This document shows positions 1 through 6,214 of a DNA stretch of 16,816 nt, piece by piece. The number at the start of each line of letters is the position of its first letter. The stretch's first letter is position 1. The position numbers and the translations under genes were made by a program. The stretch lies in NCBI GenBank assembly GCA_964393535.1, contig CAYMUC010000067.1, forward strand, positions 1 to 16,816, in the 5' to 3' direction. A model generated the notes under the pieces. It was not told the DNA's origin. It ran no database searches and was given only the letters and a program-made list of their open reading frames with translations. The DNA is from CAYMUC01 sp964393535 (lineage in GTDB: Bacteria > Actinomycetota > Acidimicrobiia > Acidimicrobiales > Ilumatobacteraceae).

Positions 1-419
1 AGTTCATCACTGGCGATGGTGTCGTTCTCGTTCACCACCGGCACACAGCCCAACTCCAACAGTCGGGTGATGGTCCGGCGCGCATGGAGGTACTGGCGAC
101 GGTCCACGAAGTCGTGCGGAACCAGCAGTACCTGGGCCCCCACTAAGCCGTGGCGACCCAGTTCGGCGTTGTACACCTCCATCAGGCGACCCTGCCCCGC
201 TGCAGCCAGTGCCTGCAGGGTGGTCACGTCGGTGGGTCGAGACGGCAGACCCAAGGCCCCGACGCCAGCCGCCACCGCGCCCGACGACACCACGAGCACC
301 TGATGCCCAGCGGCACGCACAGTGGCGACCTGATCGCAGAGTCGAGCGATGGCCGTGCGGTCGATGGACCAGTCGTCGGCGGTGGTCGAGGAGGTTCCGA
401 TCTTCACCACGACGCGCAT
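1..419 (-). CDS. proB: Glutamate 5-kinase, N-terminal part (3' end outside window)
   Basis: This is the first enzyme of proline synthesis: it phosphorylates L-glutamate to gamma-glutamyl phosphate with ATP in the cytoplasm. The visible 139 residues match the amino-acid kinase fold. They show KIGTS near residue 6, VSSGAVAAG at about 44-52, the AAAGQGRLM segment at about 72-80, and NENDTI at 130-135, which belongs to the glutamate/nucleotide site. The ATG at 419 lies one base after the obg stop codon (TGA-C-ATG on the minus strand). A GGAG sequence seven bases upstream (427-430 on the plus strand) supports this start. Tight coupling to obg is typical of actinobacteria. The rest of the kinase domain and any C-terminal PUA domain lie beyond base 1, so it cannot be seen whether the gene is intact. 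Confidence 0.95.
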   Translation of the reverse strand, partial: MRVVVKIGTSSTTADDWSIDRTAIARLCDQVATVRAAGHQVLVVSSGAVAAGVGALGLPSRPTDVTTLQALAAAGQGRLMEVYNAELGRHGLVGAQVLLVPHDFVDRRQYLHARRTITRLLELGCVPVVNENDTIASDE

Positions 420-420
420 G

Positions 421-1671
421 TCACATCTCCGGGGCGTACTCGAAACTGAAACCACCGATCCACACCACATCACCTTCGCGGGCGCCGGCGCGGGCCAACA
501 GGCGTGGCACCCCGAGACGTCCGAGGCGCTCGTCGATATAGGCGAGGGCCTCGTGAGTCGTGATGTCATTGAGTGCCACCACCCGCTCCACCCCGCGTCC
601 GTGGACCCGGAATTCGCCCTCGCCCAGGCGCTCCACCCAGGCGCCCTGGGGTTCGGGACGAATGAGCACCATGCCCTCGTGTACAGGCTCGGCCTGGCGC
701 GCATCATGCACCAGGGCCGCCATGGTCCCGACCAACTCCCGCAGACCGGCTCCGGTGACCGCCGAGATGAGGGGGTGCTCCCAAGCCGCCACCACCTCAG
801 GTGTGGCAACATCGGCCTTGGTGCCAACGATCACACGTGGACGCTCCAGCAGTTCGGGCTGGTAGGCCTCGAGTTCGCCCATCAACACCTCGAGTTGCCA
901 GTCGGGTTCGGCCCCGTCCATGGCGGCGAGGTCGATCATCACGCACAGCACTCGGGCCCGCTCCACGTGGCGGAGGAACTGGTGCCCCAGACCCCGACCC
1001 TCGCTGGCCCCTTCGATGAGTCCGGGGATGTCCGCCACGACGAACTCCGTCGTTTCGTCCAGTCGCACCACGCCGAGATGGGGCTCCAGCGTGGTGAAGG
1101 GATAGTCGGCCACCTTCGACTTGGCAGCCGAGATCCGACTGATGAGGGTGCTCTTGCCTGCGTTGGGGAAACCCACCAACGCCACGTCGGCCATCAACTT
1201 CAACTCCAGCCGCAGCCAGCGTTCCTCACCGTGCTCGCCCTGTTCGGCAAACGATGGTGCCCGACGCCTATTGGACAGGAAGCGGGCGTTCCCGCGTCCA
1301 CCGCGGCCACCACCAGCAGCCATCCACCGGTCGCCGTGACGCACCAGATCGGCCAGGACCTCCCCCGTGTAGAGGTCACGGATCACGGTGCCCTCGGGGA
1401 CGAACACCTCGAGATCTTGACCGCGGTGGCCGTGCATGTCTTTGCCTTTGCCGTGCACACCGTTCTCGGCGCGGCGGTGCGGGTGATCGCGAAAGGCCAG
1501 CAGCGACGCCACGTTGTGATCAGCCACCAACCACACATGCCCCCCACGGCCCCCGTCGCCACCGTTGGGTCCACCGTTCACCACCGGACCTTCACGACGG
1601 AAACTGACACATCCGGCCCCTCCGTCACCGCCCCGGACATTCAGTTGGCACTCATCGACGAAGGCGCTCAT
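421..1671 (-). CDS. obg: GTPase Obg/CgtA, 50S ribosome assembly
   Basis: Obg is an essential GTPase that binds late 50S ribosome precursors and is linked to stress responses. The 416-residue protein has three regions: the glycine-rich Obg fold (about 1-160), the G domain (about 161-325) and a C-terminal OCT domain (about 335-412) typical of Gram-positive and actinobacterial forms. Visible motifs are G1 GFPNAGKST (167-175), the switch region YPFTTLEPHLGVV, G3 DIPG (214-217) and G5 SAVT (303-306). G4 reads TKAD (284-287) instead of the usual NKxD. Thr is tolerated at this place in many small GTPases, but it is unusual for Obg. The ATG at 1671 has a weak GAGG upstream. A dGTPase-like gene on the opposite strand separates obg from rpmA, its usual upstream neighbour. 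Identification is secure. Confidence 0.97.
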   Translation of the reverse strand: MSAFVDECQLNVRGGDGGAGCVSFRREGPVVNGGPNGGDGGRGGHVWLVADHNVASLLAFRDHPHRRAENGVHGKGKDMHGHRGQDLEVFVPEGTVIRDLYTGEVLADLVRHGDRWMAAGGGRGGRGNARFLSNRRRAPSFAEQGEHGEERWLRLELKLMADVALVGFPNAGKSTLISRISAAKSKVADYPFTTLEPHLGVVRLDETTEFVVADIPGLIEGASEGRGLGHQFLRHVERARVLCVMIDLAAMDGAEPDWQLEVLMGELEAYQPELLERPRVIVGTKADVATPEVVAAWEHPLISAVTGAGLRELVGTMAALVHDARQAEPVHEGMVLIRPEPQGAWVERLGEGEFRVHGRGVERVVALNDITTHEALAYIDERLGRLGVPRLLARAGAREGDVVWIGGFSFEYAPEM

Positions 1672-1719
1672 AAGACCGCCTCACGCTACCTGCCACACCC
1701 CCTTCGTATCCTGGCTGCC
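1672..1719. promoter_or_regulatory. Divergent promoter region between obg and the dgt-like gene
   Basis: This 48-bp gap separates the two divergent start codons, so both genes should start transcription in or near it. On the plus strand TATCCT (1707-1712) lies seven bases before the ATG at 1720, which has no Shine-Dalgarno sequence. That arrangement fits an actinobacterial TANNNT -10 box with a leaderless transcript. On the minus strand TAGCGT (plus coordinates 1683-1688) lies eleven bases before the obg ATG. No convincing -35 box is seen for either. The motif positions are read directly; promoter function is inference. Confidence 0.45.
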
Positions 1720-2922
1720 ATGAACGACGGCCCCATCGCTCCCCTCTCGTCCGGCCAGGTCGACGATGGTGCGGCCGAACGGGCCCAGCGTTGGGCTTCC
1801 ACCATGGCTGGGCACGCTCCCGTTGAAGGTGGGGCTCGGGGCACCCCGAGCGTCACCGTGGCCCATGCCGACTCGTGGGCGGGCAGTGGCGACGCCGTGG
1901 CCCGTGATCGTCGCTGGCGCGAAGAACTCGAGCACACCGAGTTGGCACCACTCGCCACCAAGGCGTCGGGGGCAGGCCAGCGAGCGCTTCCCGAAGAGCC
2001 CGACCCGTTCCGCACCTGTTTCGAACGCGACCGCGACCGCATCCTGCACGACACAGCCTTTCGTCGACTGGCTGGCAAGACCCAGGTGTTCGTGTTCCCC
2101 GACGACCATCAGCGCACTCGTCTCACCCACGCGCTCGAGGTGGCCCAGGTGGCAGCATCGGTGTCACGTGCCCTGGGCCTGAATGTCGCACTCACCGAGG
2201 CGATCGCCCTGGGCCACGACTGCGGTCACGGCCCGGGTGGCCACGCCAGCGAGGACGCCCTGAGCCCCTACGTCGCCGGTGGCTACGACCATGCCGTGTG
2301 GGGCGCCGACATCACCCTGGCCCGGTTGAACCTGTGCGTCGAGACTCTCGACGGCATCCGTAATCACTCGTGGTCGCGCCCTGCACCGGCCACCCCCGAG
2401 GGTGAAGTGGTGTCGTGGGCCGACCGCATCGCATACGTGTGTCACGACTTCGAGGACGCCGTCGCCGCCGGCATCGTCACCCCCGACATGCTGCCGCCGG
2501 TGGTCACTCAACGCTGCGGCACCACCCGACGGGAACAATTGGGGGCCTTCGTAGGCGCCATGATCGATGCCACCGCCCAGCACGGACGCATCGGCATGAC
2601 CGCCCCGTGCGCCGAGGCATTGGCCGAGTTCCGCCGCTTCAACTACGACCACGTCTATCTGCGACCAGCTTCCCAGGCCCAGGCTCGGGCGGTCATCGAT
2701 CTGCTGCGTGCGTTGGTCGAGCACTACGCCGATCGACCCAACCTGATCCCCGATCAGGGAGTGACGTCCCCGGGTACGGGCGGCCTCGACGCCGGCAGTC
2801 AACCAGCACTCGCTGCCGCCGTGGCCTACGTCAGTGGCATGACCGACCGATTCGCATGCCGGCAGGGGGTGGCCCAGTTGGGTTGGCCGAGCGACCGCCT
2901 CCCCGCTGGCATCGACACCTGA
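1720..2922 (+). CDS. dgt: dGTPase-like HD-domain triphosphohydrolase
   Basis: This is a 400-residue member of the deoxyguanosinetriphosphate triphosphohydrolase-like family, which cleaves dNTPs to deoxynucleoside and triphosphate and so adjusts nucleotide pools. The family core starts near residue 64 and runs through FERDRDRILHDTAFRRLAGKTQVF (100-123). HD-domain metal ligands are visible as H137 (in THALEVAQ), H166-D167 (in ALGHDCGH) and D235 (in SWADRIAY), followed by a second HD in CHDFEDAV. The first 60 residues look poorly conserved. The ATG at 1720 is chosen because a TANNNT motif sits seven bases upstream, but a later start (ATG 1804 or GTG 1897) cannot be excluded. It is the only plus-strand gene here and is inserted between rpmA and obg, which are normally adjacent. 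Its substrate specificity cannot be read from sequence. Confidence 0.9.
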   Translation: MNDGPIAPLSSGQVDDGAAERAQRWASTMAGHAPVEGGARGTPSVTVAHADSWAGSGDAVARDRRWREELEHTELAPLATKASGAGQRALPEEPDPFRTCFERDRDRILHDTAFRRLAGKTQVFVFPDDHQRTRLTHALEVAQVAASVSRALGLNVALTEAIALGHDCGHGPGGHASEDALSPYVAGGYDHAVWGADITLARLNLCVETLDGIRNHSWSRPAPATPEGEVVSWADRIAYVCHDFEDAVAAGIVTPDMLPPVVTQRCGTTRREQLGAFVGAMIDATAQHGRIGMTAPCAEALAEFRRFNYDHVYLRPASQAQARAVIDLLRALVEHYADRPNLIPDQGVTSPGTGGLDAGSQPALAAAVAYVSGMTDRFACRQGVAQLGWPSDRLPAGIDT

Positions 2923-2955
2923 GCAGACCGTCTCGCAAGCAGTTCCCGACAACGC

Positions 2956-2983
2956 CGAACGCCGCCCCTGAGGGCGGCGTTCG
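2956..2983. terminator. Perfect 12-bp hairpin between convergent dgt-like and rpmA genes
   Basis: A perfect inverted repeat has a 12-bp, mostly G+C stem (2956-2967 pairing with 2972-2983) and a four-base CTGA loop. It lies 34 bp after the dgt-like stop and 35 bp before the rpmA stop. The symmetrical stem could end transcription from both sides. No T-run follows on either strand, which is common for terminators of high-G+C actinobacteria. The structure is seen directly; terminator activity is inferred from its position. Confidence 0.75.
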
Positions 2984-2984
2984 A

Positions 2985-3003
2985 TCTCGATCAATGGTCG
3001 AGA
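2985..3003 (+). terminator. Second hairpin downstream of the dgt-like gene
   Basis: An 8-bp stem (2985-2992 with 2996-3003) closes a three-base AAT loop directly after the first hairpin. One pair is a U-G wobble in the plus-strand RNA but becomes an A-C mismatch in the minus-strand RNA. The structure is therefore better formed in the dgt-like transcript. It may act as a back-up terminator for that gene. The stem is modest and could be chance. Confidence 0.4.
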
Positions 3004-3017
3004 GACAGCGTGCGTCG

Positions 3018-3272
3018 TCAGTCGACGGGCAGGACGTCCACCACGCGGCGACCCTTACGCTCACCAAACTTCACGCTGCCGTCGACGAGAGCGAAGAGCG
3101 TGTCGTCGCCACCGATGCCGACGTTGCGACCCGGGTGGAACCGGGTGCCACGCTGGCGCACCAAGATGGTGCCGGCATGGATCTTGGTGCCGTCGAACGC
3201 CTTCACACCCAGACGCTGCGCGTTGGAATCGCGCCCGTTGCGAGTGGAGCCGCCACCTTTGGTCTTCGACAT
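3018..3272 (-). CDS. rpmA: 50S ribosomal protein L27
   Basis: L27 is a small 50S subunit protein whose N-terminal tail reaches the peptidyl transferase centre. The 84-residue product has the hallmark KGGGSTRNGRDSN segment at about 5-17, followed by the QRLGVK, GTKIHAGTILVRQRG and FHPGRNVGIGGDDTLFA blocks. Length is normal for the family. The N-terminus starts MSKTKGGG, with no sign of the cleavable extension found in Firmicutes. The ATG lies three bases after the rplU stop, with an AAAGG about seven bases upstream, so the two genes are surely co-transcribed. In most actinobacteria obg follows directly; here the transcript instead meets a hairpin and a convergent gene. Confidence 0.98.
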   Translation of the reverse strand: MSKTKGGGSTRNGRDSNAQRLGVKAFDGTKIHAGTILVRQRGTRFHPGRNVGIGGDDTLFALVDGSVKFGERKGRRVVDVLPVD

Positions 3273-3275
3273 GGC

Positions 3276-3587
3276 TCAGCCTTTCGCGATCTTGGTGATT
3301 TCCACCACGGAGTAGTGCTGACGGTGTCCGTATCGACGCCGCTGGTTGGTGCGCTTCTTGTAGGTGAAGCCGTTGATCTTGGGGCCCTTGGCCGAACCGA
3401 TGACTCGGCCCGTAACCGCTGCACCCGTCAACTCGGTGGGGGTGGCGAGCACCGTGTCACCGTCGACGACGAGCACCGGTTGGAACGACACCTCGGTGCC
3501 GTCCTCCACACCCAGAAGCTCCACCTGGACCGTCTGGCCCTCGGCGACCTTTTCTTGTTTCCCGCCCGTGGCGATCACTGCGTACAT
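3276..3587 (-). CDS. rplU: 50S ribosomal protein L21
   Basis: L21 is a 50S subunit protein that binds 23S rRNA. The 103-residue product begins MYAVIATGGKQEKVAEGQ, a near-consensus L21 start, and contains the conserved KGPKINGFTYKKRTNQRRRYGHRQ region at about 70-90, which contacts rRNA. Length is normal. It precedes rpmA with a three-base gap, the near-universal L21-L27 pairing. The ATG at 3587 has no clear Shine-Dalgarno sequence. A TAGAGT motif eleven bases upstream may be a -10 box giving a very short leader. Identification is secure. Confidence 0.98.
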   Translation of the reverse strand: MYAVIATGGKQEKVAEGQTVQVELLGVEDGTEVSFQPVLVVDGDTVLATPTELTGAAVTGRVIGSAKGPKINGFTYKKRTNQRRRYGHRQHYSVVEITKIAKG

Positions 3588-3598
3588 AGCGGTTGCGG

Positions 3599-3604
3599 AC
3601 TCTA
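3599..3604 (-). promoter_or_regulatory. Candidate -10 box for rplU-rpmA
   Basis: In the 54-bp gap between rne and rplU the minus strand reads TAGAGT, a TANNNT match, eleven bases before the rplU ATG. There is no obvious -35 element and no Shine-Dalgarno sequence for rplU. If used, it would give a nearly leaderless mRNA and let the ribosomal proteins be expressed apart from rne. This is an inference from motif and spacing only. Confidence 0.3.
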
Positions 3605-3641
3605 GCGGCTGGAATCGCCGACGGCACGTTCCGCGTGAAGG

Positions 3642-5462
3642 TCAGTCGATCATCGAGAGATCGACCTGCACCCCACGCCCTTCACAGGCCGGACAGGTAC
3701 CGGCGAACGACGTCAGCAGACCCTCACCGATGCGCTTGCGAGTCATCTCCACCAGACCGAGCTCGGAGAGTTCTAACACCTGCGTGCGCGTCTTGTAACG
3801 AGCCAAGGCGTCTCGGAAAGCCTCGACCACCTTCTTGCGGTTCTCGCGGATCTCCATGTCGATGAAATCGATCACGATGATGCCGCCGATGTCGCGTAGG
3901 CGCAGTTGACGGGCGATCTCCTCGGCCGCCTCCAAGTTGTTGTGGAACACCGTCGTCTCGAGGTCCTTGGTGCCGACGTTCTTACCGGTGTTGACGTCGA
4001 TCACGGTGAGGGCCTCGGTGTGTTCGATGATGAGCGAACCACCGGACGGCAACCACACCTTGCGATCGAGCGCCTTGTGCAGTTGCTCGTGCACATGATG
4101 ACGCTCGAAAAGCGGCAGCCCCTCGGCAGCGGTGTCGTAGAACTCGATGCGATCGGCGAGCTCAGGGTTGAACGCCTCCACGTACGACCGCACCTCCTCG
4201 TACAACTCCCGATCGTCGATGACCACATTGCGGTAGTCGGCGTTGAACTCTTCGCGAATCACCCGCACCGCCAACTCGGGCTCCCGGTACAACAAGGCGG
4301 GACCCTTGGCGCGCTCCGCCTTCGCAGCGATCTCGTCCCACTGCGCCACAAGACGGGTGACGTCGGCACGCAATTCCTGTTCCGAGGCGTGTTCGGCAGC
4401 CGTGCGCACGATGAGCCCGTGTTCGGCCGGCTTCACCCGGTCGAGGATGGACCGCAGCCGCTTGCGCTCGTCATCGGGGAGACGCTTGGAAATGCCATAC
4501 GTGGACGAATTGGGAATCAGCACCACGAACCGTCCCGGCAACGACACCTCTTGGGTGAGGCGCGCCCCCTTGGCCCCGATGGGGTTCTTCGTGACCTGGC
4601 ACGTGATCAACTGGCGGGGACGCAGAATCTCCTCGATGCGGGCGGCTCCACCCTCCACGACGTCCTCGGCGTCGTACTGCACATCACCTCGGTACAGCAC
4701 CGCATTTTTCGGGGTGGCGATGTCGACGAAGGCCGCCTCCATTCCCGGCAGAACGTTCTGCACCCGCCCGACGTAGATGTTGCCATGGATCTCGGAGACG
4801 TCGTCTGACGGCCGGCTCACATAGTGCTCGGTGAGGCTGCGACCCTCGAGCACGGCCACCTGGGTGACGCCATCGCGCACGTGGACGCACATGAGGTAGC
4901 GCCCCACAGGACGCCCCTTGCGCTCCCGGCCGCGTCGGCGTTCGGTGACCTCGCCGGGAAGTTCCACCGCCACCGTCGCAGTCGGCTTCTTGCCGTTTCG
5001 CCCAGCCGATGCGCGACGACGGCGTTTGGCCGACGGTGTCTCGCCGGCCCGCGGTGCCTCGGCCGCAGTTCGGGTCTTGGCTCCACCATTGCGGACGGGT
5101 TTCTGCTCGGGCTGCACCGGCGCAGGCCGGGTATCACCGATTCGAGGTTTGCGCACCAGGGCGCCCGCTGCCGCTTCGGGCGAGTGGACTCGGCCCTGCA
5201 TGGGGCGGTCGGGAAGTTCAGGGCGGCTGTCGTCGGAGTCGGCTGCAGTCGACCCATCGCCGTCGGCGCCGACATCCGCCGAAGCGCTCCCGTTGGCACC
5301 GCTCCCCGCTGGCTTCCGGCGGCGTTGACCGCCACGTGAACCCCTCCGTCGCTTTTTTGCCGCCGCGACGCTGGGATCGTTCAGGTCCTCGTCAGTCGGA
5401 GGTCCGTCGACTCGCTCGCTGCGTTCGGGTGATGACCCGGTGGCGGCATCGGTGGTATCCAT
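3642..5462 (-). CDS. rne: Ribonuclease E/G family endoribonuclease
   Basis: RNase E/G cleaves single-stranded RNA and drives mRNA decay and rRNA or tRNA maturation. The 606-residue protein starts with about 185 disordered residues rich in Arg, Lys, Gly, Ala and Ser, with basic clusters at about 36-50 and 145-160. The catalytic core follows: an S1-type segment (HGNIYVGRVQNVLPGMEAAFVDI, about 226-248), the DNase I-like part with D489 in IDVNTGKN and D532/D535 in IDFIDME, and the zinc-link cysteines C590 and C593 (CPACEGRG). It ends just after the zinc link, so no C-terminal degradosome scaffold is present; the disordered arm is at the N-terminus. The ATG at 5462 has an ideal AAGGAG seven bases upstream (5470-5475). 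The reading frame stays open further upstream, but that sequence is the out-of-frame end of the preceding gene. The two genes overlap by 82 bp. Whether to call it rne or rng is a naming choice. Confidence 0.95.
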   Translation of the reverse strand: MDTTDAATGSSPERSERVDGPPTDEDLNDPSVAAAKKRRRGSRGGQRRRKPAGSGANGSASADVGADGDGSTAADSDDSRPELPDRPMQGRVHSPEAAAGALVRKPRIGDTRPAPVQPEQKPVRNGGAKTRTAAEAPRAGETPSAKRRRRASAGRNGKKPTATVAVELPGEVTERRRGRERKGRPVGRYLMCVHVRDGVTQVAVLEGRSLTEHYVSRPSDDVSEIHGNIYVGRVQNVLPGMEAAFVDIATPKNAVLYRGDVQYDAEDVVEGGAARIEEILRPRQLITCQVTKNPIGAKGARLTQEVSLPGRFVVLIPNSSTYGISKRLPDDERKRLRSILDRVKPAEHGLIVRTAAEHASEQELRADVTRLVAQWDEIAAKAERAKGPALLYREPELAVRVIREEFNADYRNVVIDDRELYEEVRSYVEAFNPELADRIEFYDTAAEGLPLFERHHVHEQLHKALDRKVWLPSGGSLIIEHTEALTVIDVNTGKNVGTKDLETTVFHNNLEAAEEIARQLRLRDIGGIIVIDFIDMEIRENRKKVVEAFRDALARYKTRTQVLELSELGLVEMTRKRIGEGLLTSFAGTCPACEGRGVQVDLSMID

Positions 5463-6214
5463 GTCGTGTCTCCTTGGGTGCCGTCGGGCACCCCGGCAGC
5501 CGGCTGCAGTTCGCGCCTGGCGCCGTCGTCGTCGATCCATTGATGTGTGCGCACCACTCGAGTCAGTACCTCGAGGGGGTCGCAATCGGGCAACAGGGCC
5601 CGCATGAGTTCGGCCGGGCGCAATGCCCGACCCTCGGTGAGCAGCACCGCCGACAACTGCAGCGAGTCCTGCGTACACCACGGGGTCAATACCTCGATCG
5701 AGCGTCGCACATCGTCGTTCGAGGTCACCCCCTTGCGCTCGCGCGACAGCAGCACCTCATCGGCCGCCATCACCCGATCCACAGCCGCCGCCAGTGTGTC
5801 GGGGTCAACGCTTCCTGGTTCCTGGCGCAGCACCAGGTGCCACGAGGTCGCCGCCACGGTCTCCTGCAACGACGGGTCACTCCAACCCACAGGGATGGCT
5901 GCGTCGAAGGTCAGGCCGGGCGGCAGCACTGATGCCACACGGTCGATCAACCAGCGCTCCTCGACGCCCTCGGCGCGAGCGATCCTCGGTTCGTCGATGA
6001 TCACGTCGAGGTACTCGGCACACGACTCGGCACCGGTGGGCAGTGCCAGGCCGAACGACAGCCGAGGCCGCGGGGAGAACCCTGCGCTCAACGCAACCGG
6101 AACCTGAGCGGCACGGAGCGCTCGCTCCCACAAGCGGGCAACGTCGCGGTGTCCCGTGAAACGGAGTTTGCCCCACTTCGAGTAGCGACACCGCCACCGA
6201 ACCAGACCGTTCAC
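5381..6214 (-). CDS. TIGR03936/DUF2344 radical SAM-linked protein, function unknown
   Basis: This 277-residue protein matches the family called radical SAM-linked protein (TIGR03936, DUF2344). The N-terminal block is typical: RYSKWGKLRFTGHRDVARLWERALR at about 10-34, then SAGFSPRPRLSFGLALPTGAES at about 43-64. No biochemical role is established as far as I know. It begins at a GTG whose bases overlap the TGA of the preceding TIGR03960 gene (GTGA), with GGAG about eight bases upstream. This indicates translational coupling. The partner protein is fused to this one in some bacteria, so the two probably act together. The C-terminus overlaps rne by 82 bp and is Pro/Ser/Thr-rich, probably a flexible tail. 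The constant link to rne, rplU and obg suggests an RNA or ribosome role, which is inference. Confidence 0.9.
   Translation of the reverse strand: MNGLVRWRCRYSKWGKLRFTGHRDVARLWERALRAAQVPVALSAGFSPRPRLSFGLALPTGAESCAEYLDVIIDEPRIARAEGVEERWLIDRVASVLPPGLTFDAAIPVGWSDPSLQETVAATSWHLVLRQEPGSVDPDTLAAAVDRVMAADEVLLSRERKGVTSNDDVRRSIEVLTPWCTQDSLQLSAVLLTEGRALRPAELMRALLPDCDPLEVLTRVVRTHQWIDDDGARRELQPAAGVPDGTQGDTTWIPPMPPPGHHPNAASESTDLRLTRT
5470..5493 (-). promoter_or_regulatory. Hairpin abutting the rne Shine-Dalgarno sequence
   Basis: On the minus strand a perfect 7-bp stem, GGGTGCC/GGCACCC with loop CGAC (plus coordinates 5476-5493), is followed immediately by AAGGAG (5470-5475), then seven bases and the rne ATG. 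The hairpin lies in the coding end of the upstream DUF2344 gene. It could influence ribosome access to rne, couple translation of the two genes, or act as a cleavage or stability element. E. coli rne is known to be autoregulated through 5' leader hairpins, but any such role here is inference. Confidence 0.5.

Noticed and set aside
349..1719. A long open plus-strand frame continuous with the dgt-like gene and antisense to obg
   Set aside because: It is the mirror of obg in a G+C-rich genome where stops are rare; its translation shows no recognisable domain until the dGTPase part near 1900.
3906..4808. 300-codon plus-strand frame antisense to rne
   Set aside because: It is a codon-phase shadow of the conserved RNase E/G core, with His- and Gly-rich translation and no family match.
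5463..5681. Upstream extension of the rne reading frame
   Set aside because: The extra 73 residues are the out-of-frame end of the DUF2344 gene, while the ATG at 5462 has an ideal AAGGAG site.
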